Positions 25,038 through 33,367 of a stretch of 64,000 bases of DNA are shown in pieces; the first letter of the stretch is position 1, and each line of letters begins with the position of its first letter. The stretch is taken from contig JAKFVT010000025.1 in NCBI GenBank assembly GCA_021732005.1, forward strand, positions 182,191-246,190, given 5' to 3'. The notes beneath the pieces are model-generated. The model saw only the letters and a program-made list of their open reading frames with translations, searched no databases and was not told the origin of the DNA. A program made the position numbers and the translations under genes. This stretch comes from Mycobacterium sp. (lineage in GTDB: Bacteria > Actinomycetota > Actinomycetes > Mycobacteriales > Mycobacteriaceae).

Positions 25038-26062
25038 TAGGGCTCCGCGCACCTTCCAGTGTGTTGGATGATCCAGGGGAAGTAGGCGGTGCGGCCCTGC
25101 AGGTCACTGACACGCAGCGACAAGCCACACAGGTACTGGTTGATCCAGCTGCCGTACGACCCGAGCCGCACCACCTTTCGGTAGTTCGCCGGAGCCTTCT
25201 GGATCGAGATGTCGAGCAGTTCCTTGTCCTGGTCCAGCAGCGGAGCCAGGCGACCGAGTTGGTCGACGGTGCCTGCCAGCGGAGTGCGCGCCTGGTTGAG
25301 CAGATCGGTCAGCGACGCAGTGCCGTTGTCCAGCGCGGTGATCGACTCACCGATCGGGTCCTTGTCGTTGGCAAGCTGGGTCACCAGGTTCTGCAGCTTG
25401 TCGACGGCGCCGGAGAACTTGTCGCCGTCCTTGCTGATCGTCGTGATCACCGTGTTGAGGTTGTCGATCAGCTGCTGGACCGTCTGGCCGTTGTCGGCGA
25501 GTGAGCTGGTGAACGACTGCGTCTTGGAGAACAGCGAGTCGAGGTTGCCCTCCTGGCCCTGCAGGATCTGGATCAACGCATTGGTAAGCGCATTGACATC
25601 GTTCGGATTGAGCCCCTGCACAACCGGTTTGAGTCCACCGAGGAGCAGGTCGAGATCCAGGGCCGGCTCGGTGCGGTCCAGCGGAATCCGGCTGCCCGGC
25701 GGCTGGATCTTCGCCGATCCCGGGCTGTCCACGAGCTCCAGGTAACGGTCACCGACCAGGTTGAGGTAGCGGACCGTCGCCTTGGTGCCGGAGGTCAGCA
25801 CAATCTTGCGGTCGGCGTCGAAGTCGACGACCACCTTGTTGTCGGGTTGCAGCGCAACGTCGGTGACGGTGCCGACGCGAACACCGGCGACCCGCACCGA
25901 GTCTCCGGACTTCAGGCTCGAGGCGTCGGCGAACAGCGCCGAGTAGGAGTTATCCGAACCCGTCCGGTACTGGCCGAAAATCGCGAACAGCGCAGCCGTC
26001 AGCAAGATCATGATGACGCCGAACACGCCGACCTTTACGAGCGTCTTCCACAGCGCGGTCAT
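25037..26062 (-). CDS. mceB: MceB-type lipid import protein
   Basis: A 341-residue Mce protein with N-terminal helix (about 8-27), MCE domain (L-K-S-G-D-S-V-R-V-A-G-V-R-V-G) and helical region ending near a conserved Cys-containing C terminus (Y-L-C-G-L, G-R-C-A-E-P). MceB has the shortest tail of the set, as is usual. The true start is ATG 26062, which overlaps the mceA TGA as ATGA; the longer open frame upstream is antisense noise over mceA. Confidence 0.93.
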   Translation of the reverse strand: MTALWKTLVKVGVFGVIMILLTAALFAIFGQYRTGSDNSYSALFADASSLKSGDSVRVAGVRVGTVTDVALQPDNKVVVDFDADRKIVLTSGTKATVRYLNLVGDRYLELVDSPGSAKIQPPGSRIPLDRTEPALDLDLLLGGLKPVVQGLNPNDVNALTNALIQILQGQEGNLDSLFSKTQSFTSSLADNGQTVQQLIDNLNTVITTISKDGDKFSGAVDKLQNLVTQLANDKDPIGESITALDNGTASLTDLLNQARTPLAGTVDQLGRLAPLLDQDKELLDISIQKAPANYRKVVRLGSYGSWINQYLCGLSLRVSDLQGRTAYFPWIIQHTGRCAEP

Positions 26063-27246
26063 CCCGGTTGTCCGATCTGTGCGGTGTTGCGCGGCGGTCC
26101 GTCCAGCGGGCCGAACAACGCCTGCTTGAGACCGTCGGAGTTGAGCAGGATGCCCTGGTTGCCGTATTGCGCCGGGTTCGCTCCGATGTCGGAGACCACG
26201 AACGGCGGGCTGGTCTCGAACGGCACCTTCGGCAGGTCGGTGCATTGCGGGCCGCCGGTCGCCGCGACCTTCGGGAGGTTGGCCGGGTACCGGTAGCGCT
26301 CACGGCCGAGGAAGAACGACTGCAGCAGAACGGCTCCCGGAAGGGGCAGGCCCGGTCCGGTGGCCAGCGGAACCAGGGCGCCGATACCGCAATTCAACGC
26401 CGGGCTGTACTTGTTGAGCAGGTCGGTGGTCGGAGCCAAGAGGTGAACCACGTTGGTCAGCGGTTCCCGGTTTTCGGCGAGCACCTCGGTGCCGATGTCG
26501 GCAAGGCCGATGGCGCTGACGAGCAGCGCGTCCAGGTTCTGGTCCTGGTCGACGATCGTGTCGCTGATCTTCGCCGTGTTCTTGACCGTGTCCAGCAGGT
26601 CCCCGGAGGCGTCGCCGTAGGCGTCGAACACCTGTGGTGCGACTGCCAATTCATGGTTGAGCGTGTCCAGGCTGGGGTTGATCTTGGCCAGCGCGGTGTC
26701 CAGGTCCACCAGGGTCTGGCCGAACTTGTCGCCGCGCCCGTCCAGCGACTTGGAGATTGCCCCCAGGGTCTGGTTGAGCTTTGTCGGCTCGATCTTCGAC
26801 AGCACCGAAACGAGCTGTTGGAACACGGTGTTGATCTCGACGGTGACGTGCTTTCCGTCGATCACCTGCCCGGCCTGGATGGACTTCGCCGACGGATCGG
26901 TCGGCGGGTTCAGCTCGACGAACTTCGAGCCGAACACCGTCGAGGACGTGATGTCGGCGCTGACGTTGGCCGGGATGTCGTTGACCCGGGCGGGGTTGAT
27001 CGCGAGATGCAACGCGGCCTTGCCGTCGGGCAGTGAATCGATGGACGCGACCTTACCGACCTGCGCACCGTTGAGCTTGACCTTGGCGTCGGGGTACATC
27101 ACCAGGCCGGCGCGGTCCGAGATGACGGTCACCGGAACGGTTTTGGTGAAGCTGTCCTGGAACAGCCCAACAGCCAGCGCGATGATCGCGGCAATGACCA
27201 CCACGGTCGCCAAACCGGCGATCGGGCGCGCGGCACCTGATTTCAT
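26059..27246 (-). CDS. mceA: MceA-type lipid import protein
   Basis: A 395-residue Mce protein: transmembrane helix at about 9-28, MCE domain about 38-115 (M-Y-P-D-A-K-V-K-L-N-G-A-Q-V-G-K-V), then the cholesterol_porin-type helical region. MceA is the first periplasmic subunit of the operon. It begins 12 bp after the yrbEB stop with GAGG-type ribosome site. The conserved C-terminal segment (A-L-N-C-G-I-G, Q-C-T-D-L-P) carries two Cys that could pair. Confidence 0.94.
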   Translation of the reverse strand: MKSGAARPIAGLATVVVIAAIIALAVGLFQDSFTKTVPVTVISDRAGLVMYPDAKVKLNGAQVGKVASIDSLPDGKAALHLAINPARVNDIPANVSADITSSTVFGSKFVELNPPTDPSAKSIQAGQVIDGKHVTVEINTVFQQLVSVLSKIEPTKLNQTLGAISKSLDGRGDKFGQTLVDLDTALAKINPSLDTLNHELAVAPQVFDAYGDASGDLLDTVKNTAKISDTIVDQDQNLDALLVSAIGLADIGTEVLAENREPLTNVVHLLAPTTDLLNKYSPALNCGIGALVPLATGPGLPLPGAVLLQSFFLGRERYRYPANLPKVAATGGPQCTDLPKVPFETSPPFVVSDIGANPAQYGNQGILLNSDGLKQALFGPLDGPPRNTAQIGQPG

Positions 27247-27258
27247 CGGGCTCCTCGA

Positions 27259-28107
27259 CTATCCGGAGAGGTTGAAGTTGCCGTTGGAGCCGTAGATGGC
27301 CAGGGATATCAGCAGGGTGACCGAGACGACCACGATCAGGGAGGTGCGTACGGCGTTGCCGACGGCCACCCCGACTCCAGAGGGTCCGCCGGTGGCGAAG
27401 TAGCCGAAGTAGGTGTGGATCAACAGGATCGTGATGGCCATCAAGATCGCCTGCAGGAAGCTCCACAACAGGTCGATGGGATTCAAAAACGTGTTGAAGT
27501 AATGGTCATACAAACCGCCGGACTGCCCGAACAGCACCACGGTGGTGAACTGCGACGCCACGAACGACAAGATGACGGCGATCGAGTACAGCGGGGTGAT
27601 GGCCACCATGCCCGCCACGATCCGCGTACTGACCAGGTATTCGACCGGGGGGATGCCCATCGATTCCAGGGCGTCGATCTCCTCGTTGATCCGCATCGCC
27701 CCCAACTGCGCGGTCACCCCGGCGCCGAAGGTCGCGGCCAACCCGATCCCGGCCACCACCGGCGCTGAAATCCTGACGTTGATGAAGGCGGCCAAAAAGC
27801 CGGTCAGTGCTTCGATACCGATATTGCCCAGCGAGCTGTAACCCTGCACCGCCAACGTGCCACCCGCAGCCAAGGTCAAGAATCCGACGACCACCACGGT
27901 GCCGCCGATCATCGCCAACGTGCCCGCCCCCATCGAGATCTCAGCGATCAGCCGGATGATCTCTTTGCGGAAATGCAGAGCCGCATGCGGCGTACCCGCC
28001 AACGCCCGACCGTAGAAGATCGTGTGATCCCCGATCCGTCCGATCGTGCCCAACGGGCGGCGCACCTGACGGGCGATCCGCGGATACAAAGCCTGTAACG
28101 ACGCCAT
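27259..28107 (-). CDS. yrbEB: YrbEB-type permease of the mce system
   Basis: A 282-residue MlaE/YrbE-family integral membrane protein with about five or six hydrophobic segments. The family signature is present: G-A-x(2)-G-A-G-V-T-A-Q-L-G-A-M-R-I-N-E-E-I-D-A-L-E, followed by S-M-G-I-P-P-V-E-Y-L. It pairs with YrbEA to form the membrane core of the lipid importer, energised by an MceG ATPase encoded elsewhere. It starts 2 bp after the yrbEA stop. Confidence 0.94.
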   Translation of the reverse strand: MASLQALYPRIARQVRRPLGTIGRIGDHTIFYGRALAGTPHAALHFRKEIIRLIAEISMGAGTLAMIGGTVVVVGFLTLAAGGTLAVQGYSSLGNIGIEALTGFLAAFINVRISAPVVAGIGLAATFGAGVTAQLGAMRINEEIDALESMGIPPVEYLVSTRIVAGMVAITPLYSIAVILSFVASQFTTVVLFGQSGGLYDHYFNTFLNPIDLLWSFLQAILMAITILLIHTYFGYFATGGPSGVGVAVGNAVRTSLIVVVSVTLLISLAIYGSNGNFNLSG

Positions 28108-28109
28108 CT

Positions 28110-28952
28110 CTACCGGGCACTCATCCGGATACCGATGGCCGTGACCACCACGTTCACCACGAACAACGCCATAAACGCGTACACCACCGTCTCATTGACC
28201 GCATTACCCACCGCCTTGGCGCCACCCCCGGTGATCGTCAGCCCCCGATAACAGGCCACCAACCCGGCGATCAACCCGAACAGCGCCGCCTTGACGCACG
28301 AGATGATCACCTCCGGCACCCCGGTCAACAACGTGATCCCCGCCGCGAACGCCCCCGGATTCACATCCTGAACGAACACCGAGAACACATAGCCACCCAG
28401 GATCCCGATGATCACCACCAACGAATTCAACAGAAGCGCAACAAGTCCAGAGGCCAACATCCGCGGAGTCACCAGGCGCTGCACCGGGTTGATCCCCAGC
28501 ACCTCCATCGCGTCGATCTCCTCACGGATCGTGCGCGACCCCAAATCCGCGCACATCGCCGTGGCGCCGGCACCAGCGACGATCAACACCGTCACCAACG
28601 GGCCCACCTGCGTCACCGCACCAAACGCCGCCCCCGCACCCGACAGATCAGCAGCACCCAACTCCCGCAACAAAATATTGAGCGTGAAACTCACCAACAC
28701 CGTGAACGGAATCGCCACCAACAACGTCGGTGCCAACGACACCCGCGCCACAAACCACGCCTGCTCCAAAAACTCCCGCCACTGAAACGGCTTCCGAAAA
28801 ATAAACCGCACAGCATCCGCCGACATCGCAAACAAGCCACCAATAGCCTGCATCGGACCCGACAGCCCGTTCAGCGCAATGCCCGGCGACCAACGATTTG
28901 ATGTGGGATTAGCCATGGGTGTCTTCAGAACCTCCAACGTCATCGTGTTCAT
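28110..28952 (-). CDS. yrbEA: YrbEA-type permease of the mce system
   Basis: A 280-residue MlaE/YrbE-family permease, first gene of the operon. The signature is C-A-D-L-G-S-R-T-I-R-E-E-I-D-A-M-E-V-L-G-I-N-P. Start choices are ATG 28952, 28943 or 28916; a GGAGG 14 bases before the last does not settle it. The coding strand of the 5' two thirds is noticeably richer in codons ending in T and G (ttt, ggt, ttg, gtg) than the GC-ending mce genes downstream. A five-codon upstream frame (ATG 28966, stopping just inside the yrbEA start) overlaps the presumed start. Confidence 0.93.
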   Translation of the reverse strand: MNTMTLEVLKTPMANPTSNRWSPGIALNGLSGPMQAIGGLFAMSADAVRFIFRKPFQWREFLEQAWFVARVSLAPTLLVAIPFTVLVSFTLNILLRELGAADLSGAGAAFGAVTQVGPLVTVLIVAGAGATAMCADLGSRTIREEIDAMEVLGINPVQRLVTPRMLASGLVALLLNSLVVIIGILGGYVFSVFVQDVNPGAFAAGITLLTGVPEVIISCVKAALFGLIAGLVACYRGLTITGGGAKAVGNAVNETVVYAFMALFVVNVVVTAIGIRMSAR

Positions 28953-29286
28953 CGCCCCAGCGTCATGGCACTAACCGGTCCAAAACTGGAACGTGTTTCA
29001 ACGACGCCAACGCAGATTAGTGCACTTACCGCCCGCACGGTAGCGAATCTCGCCAATCGAGATGTGTGACTGGTGGTGTAGCTGTTTCTCGCCAGTCATT
29101 CGAGACGAGTCGGCTCTATGTGTCTCGTTGCGCGTCCCGCGAGCCGTCGTCACGGTGGAAGAGTGAACCGCCGAGCGACCGGGATGGCGCGCGGTTCCCG
29201 GTCAGCGGGATCCACTTCGCGCACCGAAGATCACGGCCCACAATGTTGGGCGACTTCATCGCAGACCGAACAGGAGTAGATCCGCC
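28953..29286. other. Divergent promoter region between mce operon and SDR gene, rich in dyads
   Basis: This 334-bp stretch holds no gene I can support. It contains a KstR-like motif (28987-29000, listed separately) and three further inverted repeats: TGACTGG/CCAGTCA (29067-29073 and 29092-29098), CGAGAC/GTCTCG (29101-29106 and 29122-29127), and GACCGGGA/TCCCGGTC (29177-29184 and 29196-29203). The last could fold as a stable hairpin in the SDR leader. The AT-richer part beside yrbEA is the likely mce promoter. A CAGGAG ribosome site precedes the SDR ATG. Confidence 0.6.
28987..29000. promoter_or_regulatory. KstR-like operator motif
   Basis: TGGAACGTGTTTCA fits the published KstR palindrome core T-n2-AAC-n2-GTT-n2-A at all eight fixed positions. 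KstR is the TetR-family repressor of the mycobacterial cholesterol regulon, which includes mce4. The site lies 35 bp upstream of yrbEA and could also serve the divergent SDR. No kstR gene is in the window. The family match is sequence-level only; the outer bases deviate from the ideal TAG/CTA flanks. Confidence 0.5.
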
Positions 29287-30093
29287 ATGGCGACCTTGCA
29301 GCGTTACACCGATCGTCGTGTGTTGGTCACCGGTGGTGGGTCCGGGATCGGGCAGGCCTGTGTGCTGCGGATTCTCGACGAAGGCGGCCGGGTGGCGGCG
29401 GCCGACATCAGCGAATCCGGCCTCAAGGACACCATCGCTAAAGCCGGTGACGCCGGCGATCGGCTGACCACGGTGGTCGTCGACGTCGGCTCCGAGGACT
29501 CGGTGAAAGCGGCTGTGGGTGAGGCGATCTCTGCGCTCGGCGGTCTTGACACACTCGTCAATGTGGCCGGCATCCTGCGGTCGGACCACTTCCTGGACAC
29601 CACCCTCGCCTCCTTCGAACAGGTGCTGCGGGTGAATCTGGTCGGCACGTTCCTGGTCACCCGAGAGGCGCTCCCGGCGCTGAAGGCCGGCACCGCTCCG
29701 GCGGTGGTGAACTTCAGCTCGACGTCGGCGACGTTCGCCCACCCCTATATGTCGGCATACGCCGCGTCCAAGGGTGGCGTGCAAGCGATGACGCATGCGT
29801 TAGCCGCCGAGTTCGCCAAGGACGGCATCCGGTTCAACTCGGTCCAGCCGGGTTCGATCTCGTCGGGCATGACCGACGGCACCGGGGAGTCCAAGCAGAG
29901 CGTCGGCCCCGGCCTGCCCGACGATGTCGACTACAGCTTGTTCGGCCGGGTCGCTCCCCTGGTGCCGTTGCCCAAGGGCGAGATCTTCGCGAAACCCGAT
30001 GCGGTCGCCAACGTCGTTGCGATGCTTGGCAGTCCGGACGCCTACTTCGTCTCCGGCACCGAGGTCCGGGTCGACGGCGGCGCCCACATGTGA
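29287..30093 (+). CDS. Short-chain dehydrogenase/reductase
   Basis: A 268-residue classical SDR. The cofactor loop T-G-G-G-S-G-I-G is at 15-22, D-V-G follows, N-V-A-G-I at 92-96, the catalytic Ser near 145 and Y158-x3-K162. D40 at the end of the second strand favours NAD. The closing D-G-G-A-H-M is typical of hydroxysteroid or hydroxyacyl-CoA dehydrogenases. Mycobacterial mce4 loci also carry an SDR (hsd4A) near yrbE, so a steroid or acyl-CoA substrate is reasonable, though the orientation here is divergent. It ends 1 bp from the convergent tetR gene. Confidence 0.9.
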   Translation: MATLQRYTDRRVLVTGGGSGIGQACVLRILDEGGRVAAADISESGLKDTIAKAGDAGDRLTTVVVDVGSEDSVKAAVGEAISALGGLDTLVNVAGILRSDHFLDTTLASFEQVLRVNLVGTFLVTREALPALKAGTAPAVVNFSSTSATFAHPYMSAYAASKGGVQAMTHALAAEFAKDGIRFNSVQPGSISSGMTDGTGESKQSVGPGLPDDVDYSLFGRVAPLVPLPKGEIFAKPDAVANVVAMLGSPDAYFVSGTEVRVDGGAHM

Positions 30094-30094
30094 G

Positions 30095-30673
30095 TCAGGC
30101 GTCGATCCCGGATGTGAGGATGGCGGCCAGTTCCCGGTAGGCCGCGGCGTCGTCGAGTCCGGTGGTGGACCGCACGATCCCCTGCTGGATTCGGACCATC
30201 ATCGCCGCGGCCAGGTCCGCGGCGAACGCCGCATGCACATCTCGAAACTCCTGCGCCGCAACACCTTCGGCGATCAGTTCGCTGACCCGGCGGGCTGCGA
30301 TCGCGGTGTTCTGCTCATAGACGGCCCGCGCCGGCGCGAACGCGTCCAGGTCGGCCATGAAGCGGTCCGACGCGACCTCCAGGGCGGCGCCGACCGCGGC
30401 GAGGTAGGCGGTGATGCGCGCGCGTGCGTCGCCGGCTCGAGCGACCTCCTGCTCGACGTCGTCGGTGGCGCGCCGGAAGAAGTGGACGGCGACGGCGTGG
30501 ACCAACTGCTCCTTGCTGCCGGCAAGTGTGTACAGCGTGCCCTTCGAACAGCGCAGCCGCGCAGCGATCTCGTCGAGGGTCAGGTGCGCGAAGCCTTCGG
30601 CGAGAAAGAGCGCGAGAAGAGAGTCGAACAATTCGCCGCGGCGCCGGGTTCCGAAACTCGGGCGGTTGGCCAT
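30095..30673 (-). CDS. TetR-family regulator
   Basis: A 192-residue TetR protein. The helix-turn-helix (about 14-60) reads FLAEGFAHLTLDEIAARL followed by C-S-K-G-T-L-Y-T-L-A-G-S-K-E-Q-L. The C-terminal ligand domain is all helical and rich in Ala. It is divergent from the acyl-CoA dehydrogenase gene across 65 bp that contain a strong dyad, so it probably represses that gene and itself in response to an acyl-CoA or related ligand. Confidence 0.9.
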   Translation of the reverse strand: MANRPSFGTRRRGELFDSLLALFLAEGFAHLTLDEIAARLRCSKGTLYTLAGSKEQLVHAVAVHFFRRATDDVEQEVARAGDARARITAYLAAVGAALEVASDRFMADLDAFAPARAVYEQNTAIAARRVSELIAEGVAAQEFRDVHAAFAADLAAAMMVRIQQGIVRSTTGLDDAAAYRELAAILTSGIDA

Positions 30674-30679
30674 TGGACG

Positions 30680-30711
30680 AATAGTACTGGTAAATGTAAT
30701 TCAGTACTATT
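30680..30711. promoter_or_regulatory. Candidate TetR operator
   Basis: Perfect 9-bp arms AATAGTACT (30680-30688) and AGTACTATT (30703-30711) flank a 14-base spacer. Each arm contains the palindrome AGTACT, and the two copies are 20 bp apart, about two helical turns, which suits two TetR dimers on one DNA face. The site fills the AT-rich centre of the 65-bp gap between tetR and the acyl-CoA dehydrogenase gene. Confidence 0.65.
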
Positions 30712-30738
30712 TCGAGTATCAATCGAGAGGTCCCGTCC

Positions 30739-31881
30739 ATGCCCGTCGACCGACTGCTCCCCAACCCGGACGCCGCGGATCTCATCGCGCTGACCCGCGA
30801 CATCTGCTCTCGTGTCCTCAACCCGATCGTCGACGAGCACGAGCGCACCGAGATCTACCCCGAGGGTGTCTTCGCCCAACTGGGCGCGGCCGGGCTGCTG
30901 AGCCTGCCGCAGCCGGAGGAATGGGGCGGCAGTGGCCAGCCATACGAGGTCTACCTGCAGGTCCTCGAGGAGATAGCCGCACGGTGGGCCGCGATCGCGG
31001 TGGCGGTGAGCGTGCACAGCCTGTCGTGTCATCCGCTGCTGGCGTTCGGCACCGACGAGCAGCGCGCGCGGTGGCTGCCGGGCATGCTGTCCGGCGAGCA
31101 GATCGGCGCATACAGCCTCTCGGAACCCCAAGCCGGTTCGGACGCCGCCGCCCTGCGCTGCGCGGCCACCGCAACCGACAACGGATACGTCATCAACGGT
31201 TCGAAGGCCTGGATCACCCACGGCGGGCGGGCCGATTTCTACAACCTCTTCGCGCGTACCGGGGAAGGTTCGCGCGGCATTTCATGCTTCCTGGTGCCTG
31301 CCGATCAGCCCGGGCTGAGCTTCGGCAAGCCCGAGGAGAAGATGGGACTGTCCGCGGTTCCCACGACATCGGCGTTCTACGACAACGCGGTCATCGACGC
31401 CGACCGCCGGATCGGCACCGAGGGCCAGGGTCTGCAGATCGCGTTCAGTGCACTGGACTCGGGCCGGCTCGGCATCGCCGCCGTCGCCGTCGGCATCGCC
31501 CAGGCGGCCCTCGATGACGCCTGCGCCTACGCCAACGAGCGGACCACGTTCGGCCGCAAGATCATCGACCATCAGGGGCTGGGTTTCCTGCTCGCCGACA
31601 TGGCCGCCGCGGTGGCCAGCGCACGGGCCACCTACCTGGACGCCGCTCGGCGCCGCGATGCCGGCCTGCCGTACTCGCAGCAGGCCAGCGTGGCCAAGCT
31701 GGTGGCGACCGACGCCGCGATGAAAGTGACCACCGATGCCGTCCAGGTTCTCGGCGGCGTCGGCTACACCCGCGACTACCGGGCGGAGCGCTACATGCGC
31801 GAAGCGAAGATCACCCAGATCTTCGAAGGAACCAATCAAATTCAGCGACTGGTTATCGCACGGGGGCTCACGATGGCCTGA
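30739..31881 (+). CDS. Acyl-CoA dehydrogenase
   Basis: A 380-residue FAD acyl-CoA dehydrogenase with the standard order of helical N-terminal domain, beta middle domain (S-L-S-E-P-Q-A-G-S-D, W-I-T-H-G) and C-terminal helical domain. The catalytic base is E363 in I-F-E363-G-T-N-Q-I-Q. The length and G-G-V-G-Y motif match short or branched chain members. It oxidises an acyl-CoA to the 2-enoyl-CoA, handing electrons to ETF. Substrate chain is not predictable. It is divergent from tetR and shares the dyad operator. Confidence 0.92.
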   Translation: MPVDRLLPNPDAADLIALTRDICSRVLNPIVDEHERTEIYPEGVFAQLGAAGLLSLPQPEEWGGSGQPYEVYLQVLEEIAARWAAIAVAVSVHSLSCHPLLAFGTDEQRARWLPGMLSGEQIGAYSLSEPQAGSDAAALRCAATATDNGYVINGSKAWITHGGRADFYNLFARTGEGSRGISCFLVPADQPGLSFGKPEEKMGLSAVPTTSAFYDNAVIDADRRIGTEGQGLQIAFSALDSGRLGIAAVAVGIAQAALDDACAYANERTTFGRKIIDHQGLGFLLADMAAAVASARATYLDAARRRDAGLPYSQQASVAKLVATDAAMKVTTDAVQVLGGVGYTRDYRAERYMREAKITQIFEGTNQIQRLVIARGLTMA

Positions 31882-32004
31882 CCGGATGGCCTGAACAGGG
31901 TTACGATCCGTCCAGCGATGACCCTCAGCCACCTGGGCCCGCGTCGAAAGCCGTGCCCCAAACCGGGTCGCGACGAGCGAATCCATCGAAGAATTCATAT
32001 TTCG

Positions 32005-32041
32005 TTGCGGAATCGGTTGCGAAGAGCACGCAAATCCGCAA
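32005..32041. promoter_or_regulatory. Nested inverted repeats upstream of the polyamine ABC operon
   Basis: Outer arms TTGCGGA (32005-32011) and TCCGCAA (32035-32041) enclose inner arms TTGCG (32017-32021) and CGCAA (32029-32033). The 5'-GTTGCGG-like sequence is therefore present twice in each orientation. It could be a two-site operator or fold as an RNA stem in the leader, 64 bp before the ATPase start. The surrounding 223-bp gap (31882-32104) has no gene I can support; an AT-rich tract (gaattcatattt) just upstream may be the promoter. Confidence 0.4.
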
Positions 32042-32090
32042 TCGTTTAGGGGCGGAGTCGACGGGTCATGTCTCGCCGGCCCGCGGGATG

Positions 32091-32097
32091 AAGGAGG
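32091..32097 (+). promoter_or_regulatory. Perfect ribosome-binding site that points to a CTG start
   Basis: AAGGAGG, a full anti-SD match, lies seven bases before CTG 32105-32107. No ATG, GTG or TTG occurs in the correct frame between this site and the ABC nucleotide-binding domain. It is therefore the main evidence for the unusual start of the following gene. Confidence 0.65.
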
Positions 32098-32104
32098 ACG
32101 GGCC

Positions 32105-33301
32105 CTGACCGACACCGGCGCCACCGCCACCCAGCAGACCCCCGGACACACCGGACCACGACGCGCCAGCGGCGCACCGGTCATCGAGATCGACCACGTC
32201 GTCAAACGTTTCGAGGACTACATCGCCGTCGCCGACGCCGACTTCTCGATCGGCGCAGGCGAGTTCTTCTCCATGCTCGGCCCGTCCGGCTGCGGAAAGA
32301 CGACCACCCTGCGGATGATCGCCGGCTTCGAGCAACCCACCGAGGGCGCGATCCGGCTCGAAGGCGTCGACGTGTCGCGGGTGCCTCCGCACAAGCGCAA
32401 CGTCAACACCGTCTTCCAGCACTACGCGCTGTTCCCCCACATGACGGTGTGGGACAACGTCGCCTACGGGCCCCGCAGTCAGAAGAAGGACAAGGCGACG
32501 GTCAAGAAGAGCGTCGACGAGATGCTCGACGTGGTCCGGCTCACCGACTTCGCCCAGCGCAAGCCCGCCCAGCTCTCCGGCGGTCAGCAACAGCGCGTCG
32601 CACTCGCCCGCGCGCTCGTCAACTACCCCAGCGCCCTGCTGCTCGACGAGCCGCTCGGGGCCCTGGACCTCAAACTGCGGCACGTCATGCAGTTCGAACT
32701 CAAACGCATCCAGCGCGAGCTCGGCATCACCTTCGTCTACGTGACCCACGACCAAGAAGAAGCGCTCACGATGAGCGACCGGATCGCGGTCATGAACCAG
32801 GGCAACGTCGAGCAGATCGGCACCCCGAACGACATCTACGACCGTCCCGCCACCGTGTTCGTAGCCGGCTTCATCGGCCAGGCCAACCTCTGGCACGGCC
32901 GGCAGACCGGCCGGGTCAACCGCGACTTCGTCGAAGTCGAGGTGTTGGGCACCAAACTCAAAGCACGACCCGGTGACACCACCATCGAGTCCGGCGGTCA
33001 GGCCACCCTGATGGTCCGGCCCGAACGCGTTCGGGTGTCGATGGACCAGCCCACCGGTGATGTGGCCTCCGTCAGCGCCAAGGTCGTCGACTTGACCTTC
33101 CAGGGACCGGTGCTGCGGCTGTCGCTGGCGGCCGCGGACGGTGCCCCGATTCTGGCTCACGTCGGGACCGACCAGGATCTGCCCATGCTGCGTCCCGGCG
33201 ACGATGTGTTCGTGGCCTGGGCCCCCGAGGCATCCCTGGTCCTGCCCGCCGCCGACATCCCCACCACCGAAGACCTCGAAGAAATGCTCGACGACTCCTA
33301 A
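32105..33301 (+). CDS. potA: Polyamine-type ABC ATPase (PotA-like), apparent CTG start
   Basis: Read from CTG 32105 the protein is 398 residues. Residues 25-30 (P-V-I-E-I-D) open the ATPase domain; Walker A is G-P-S-G-C-G-K-T (59-66), the signature L-S-G-G-Q-Q-Q-R, Walker [12 protein letters not shown], and a TOBE domain fills the C terminus. The first in-frame ATG (32273) falls inside Walker A and cannot be the start. The operon continues with a PotD-like binding protein and PotB/PotC-like permeases, so the importer is of the spermidine/putrescine class, although 2-aminoethylphosphonate and other cationic substrates use the same architecture. Confidence 0.9.
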   Translation: MTDTGATATQQTPGHTGPRRASGAPVIEIDHVVKRFEDYIAVADADFSIGAGEFFSMLGPSGCGKTTTLRMIAGFEQPTEGAIRLEGVDVSRVPPHKRNVNTVFQHYALFPHMTVWDNVAYGPRSQKKDKATVKKSVDEMLDVVRLTDFAQRKPAQLSGGQQQRVALARALVNYPSALLLDEPLGALDLKLRHVMQFELKRIQRELGITFVYVTHDQEEALTMSDRIAVMNQGNVEQIGTPNDIYDRPATVFVAGFIGQANLWHGRQTGRVNRDFVEVEVLGTKLKARPGDTTIESGGQATLMVRPERVRVSMDQPTGDVASVSAKVVDLTFQGPVLRLSLAAADGAPILAHVGTDQDLPMLRPGDDVFVAWAPEASLVLPAADIPTTEDLEEMLDDS

Positions 33302-33367
33302 ACCGCCTCGACGCCGCACGGCCGCTCACCCTCCGACCTTCCCTCCTTACGAAAGGCATTACGGCAC

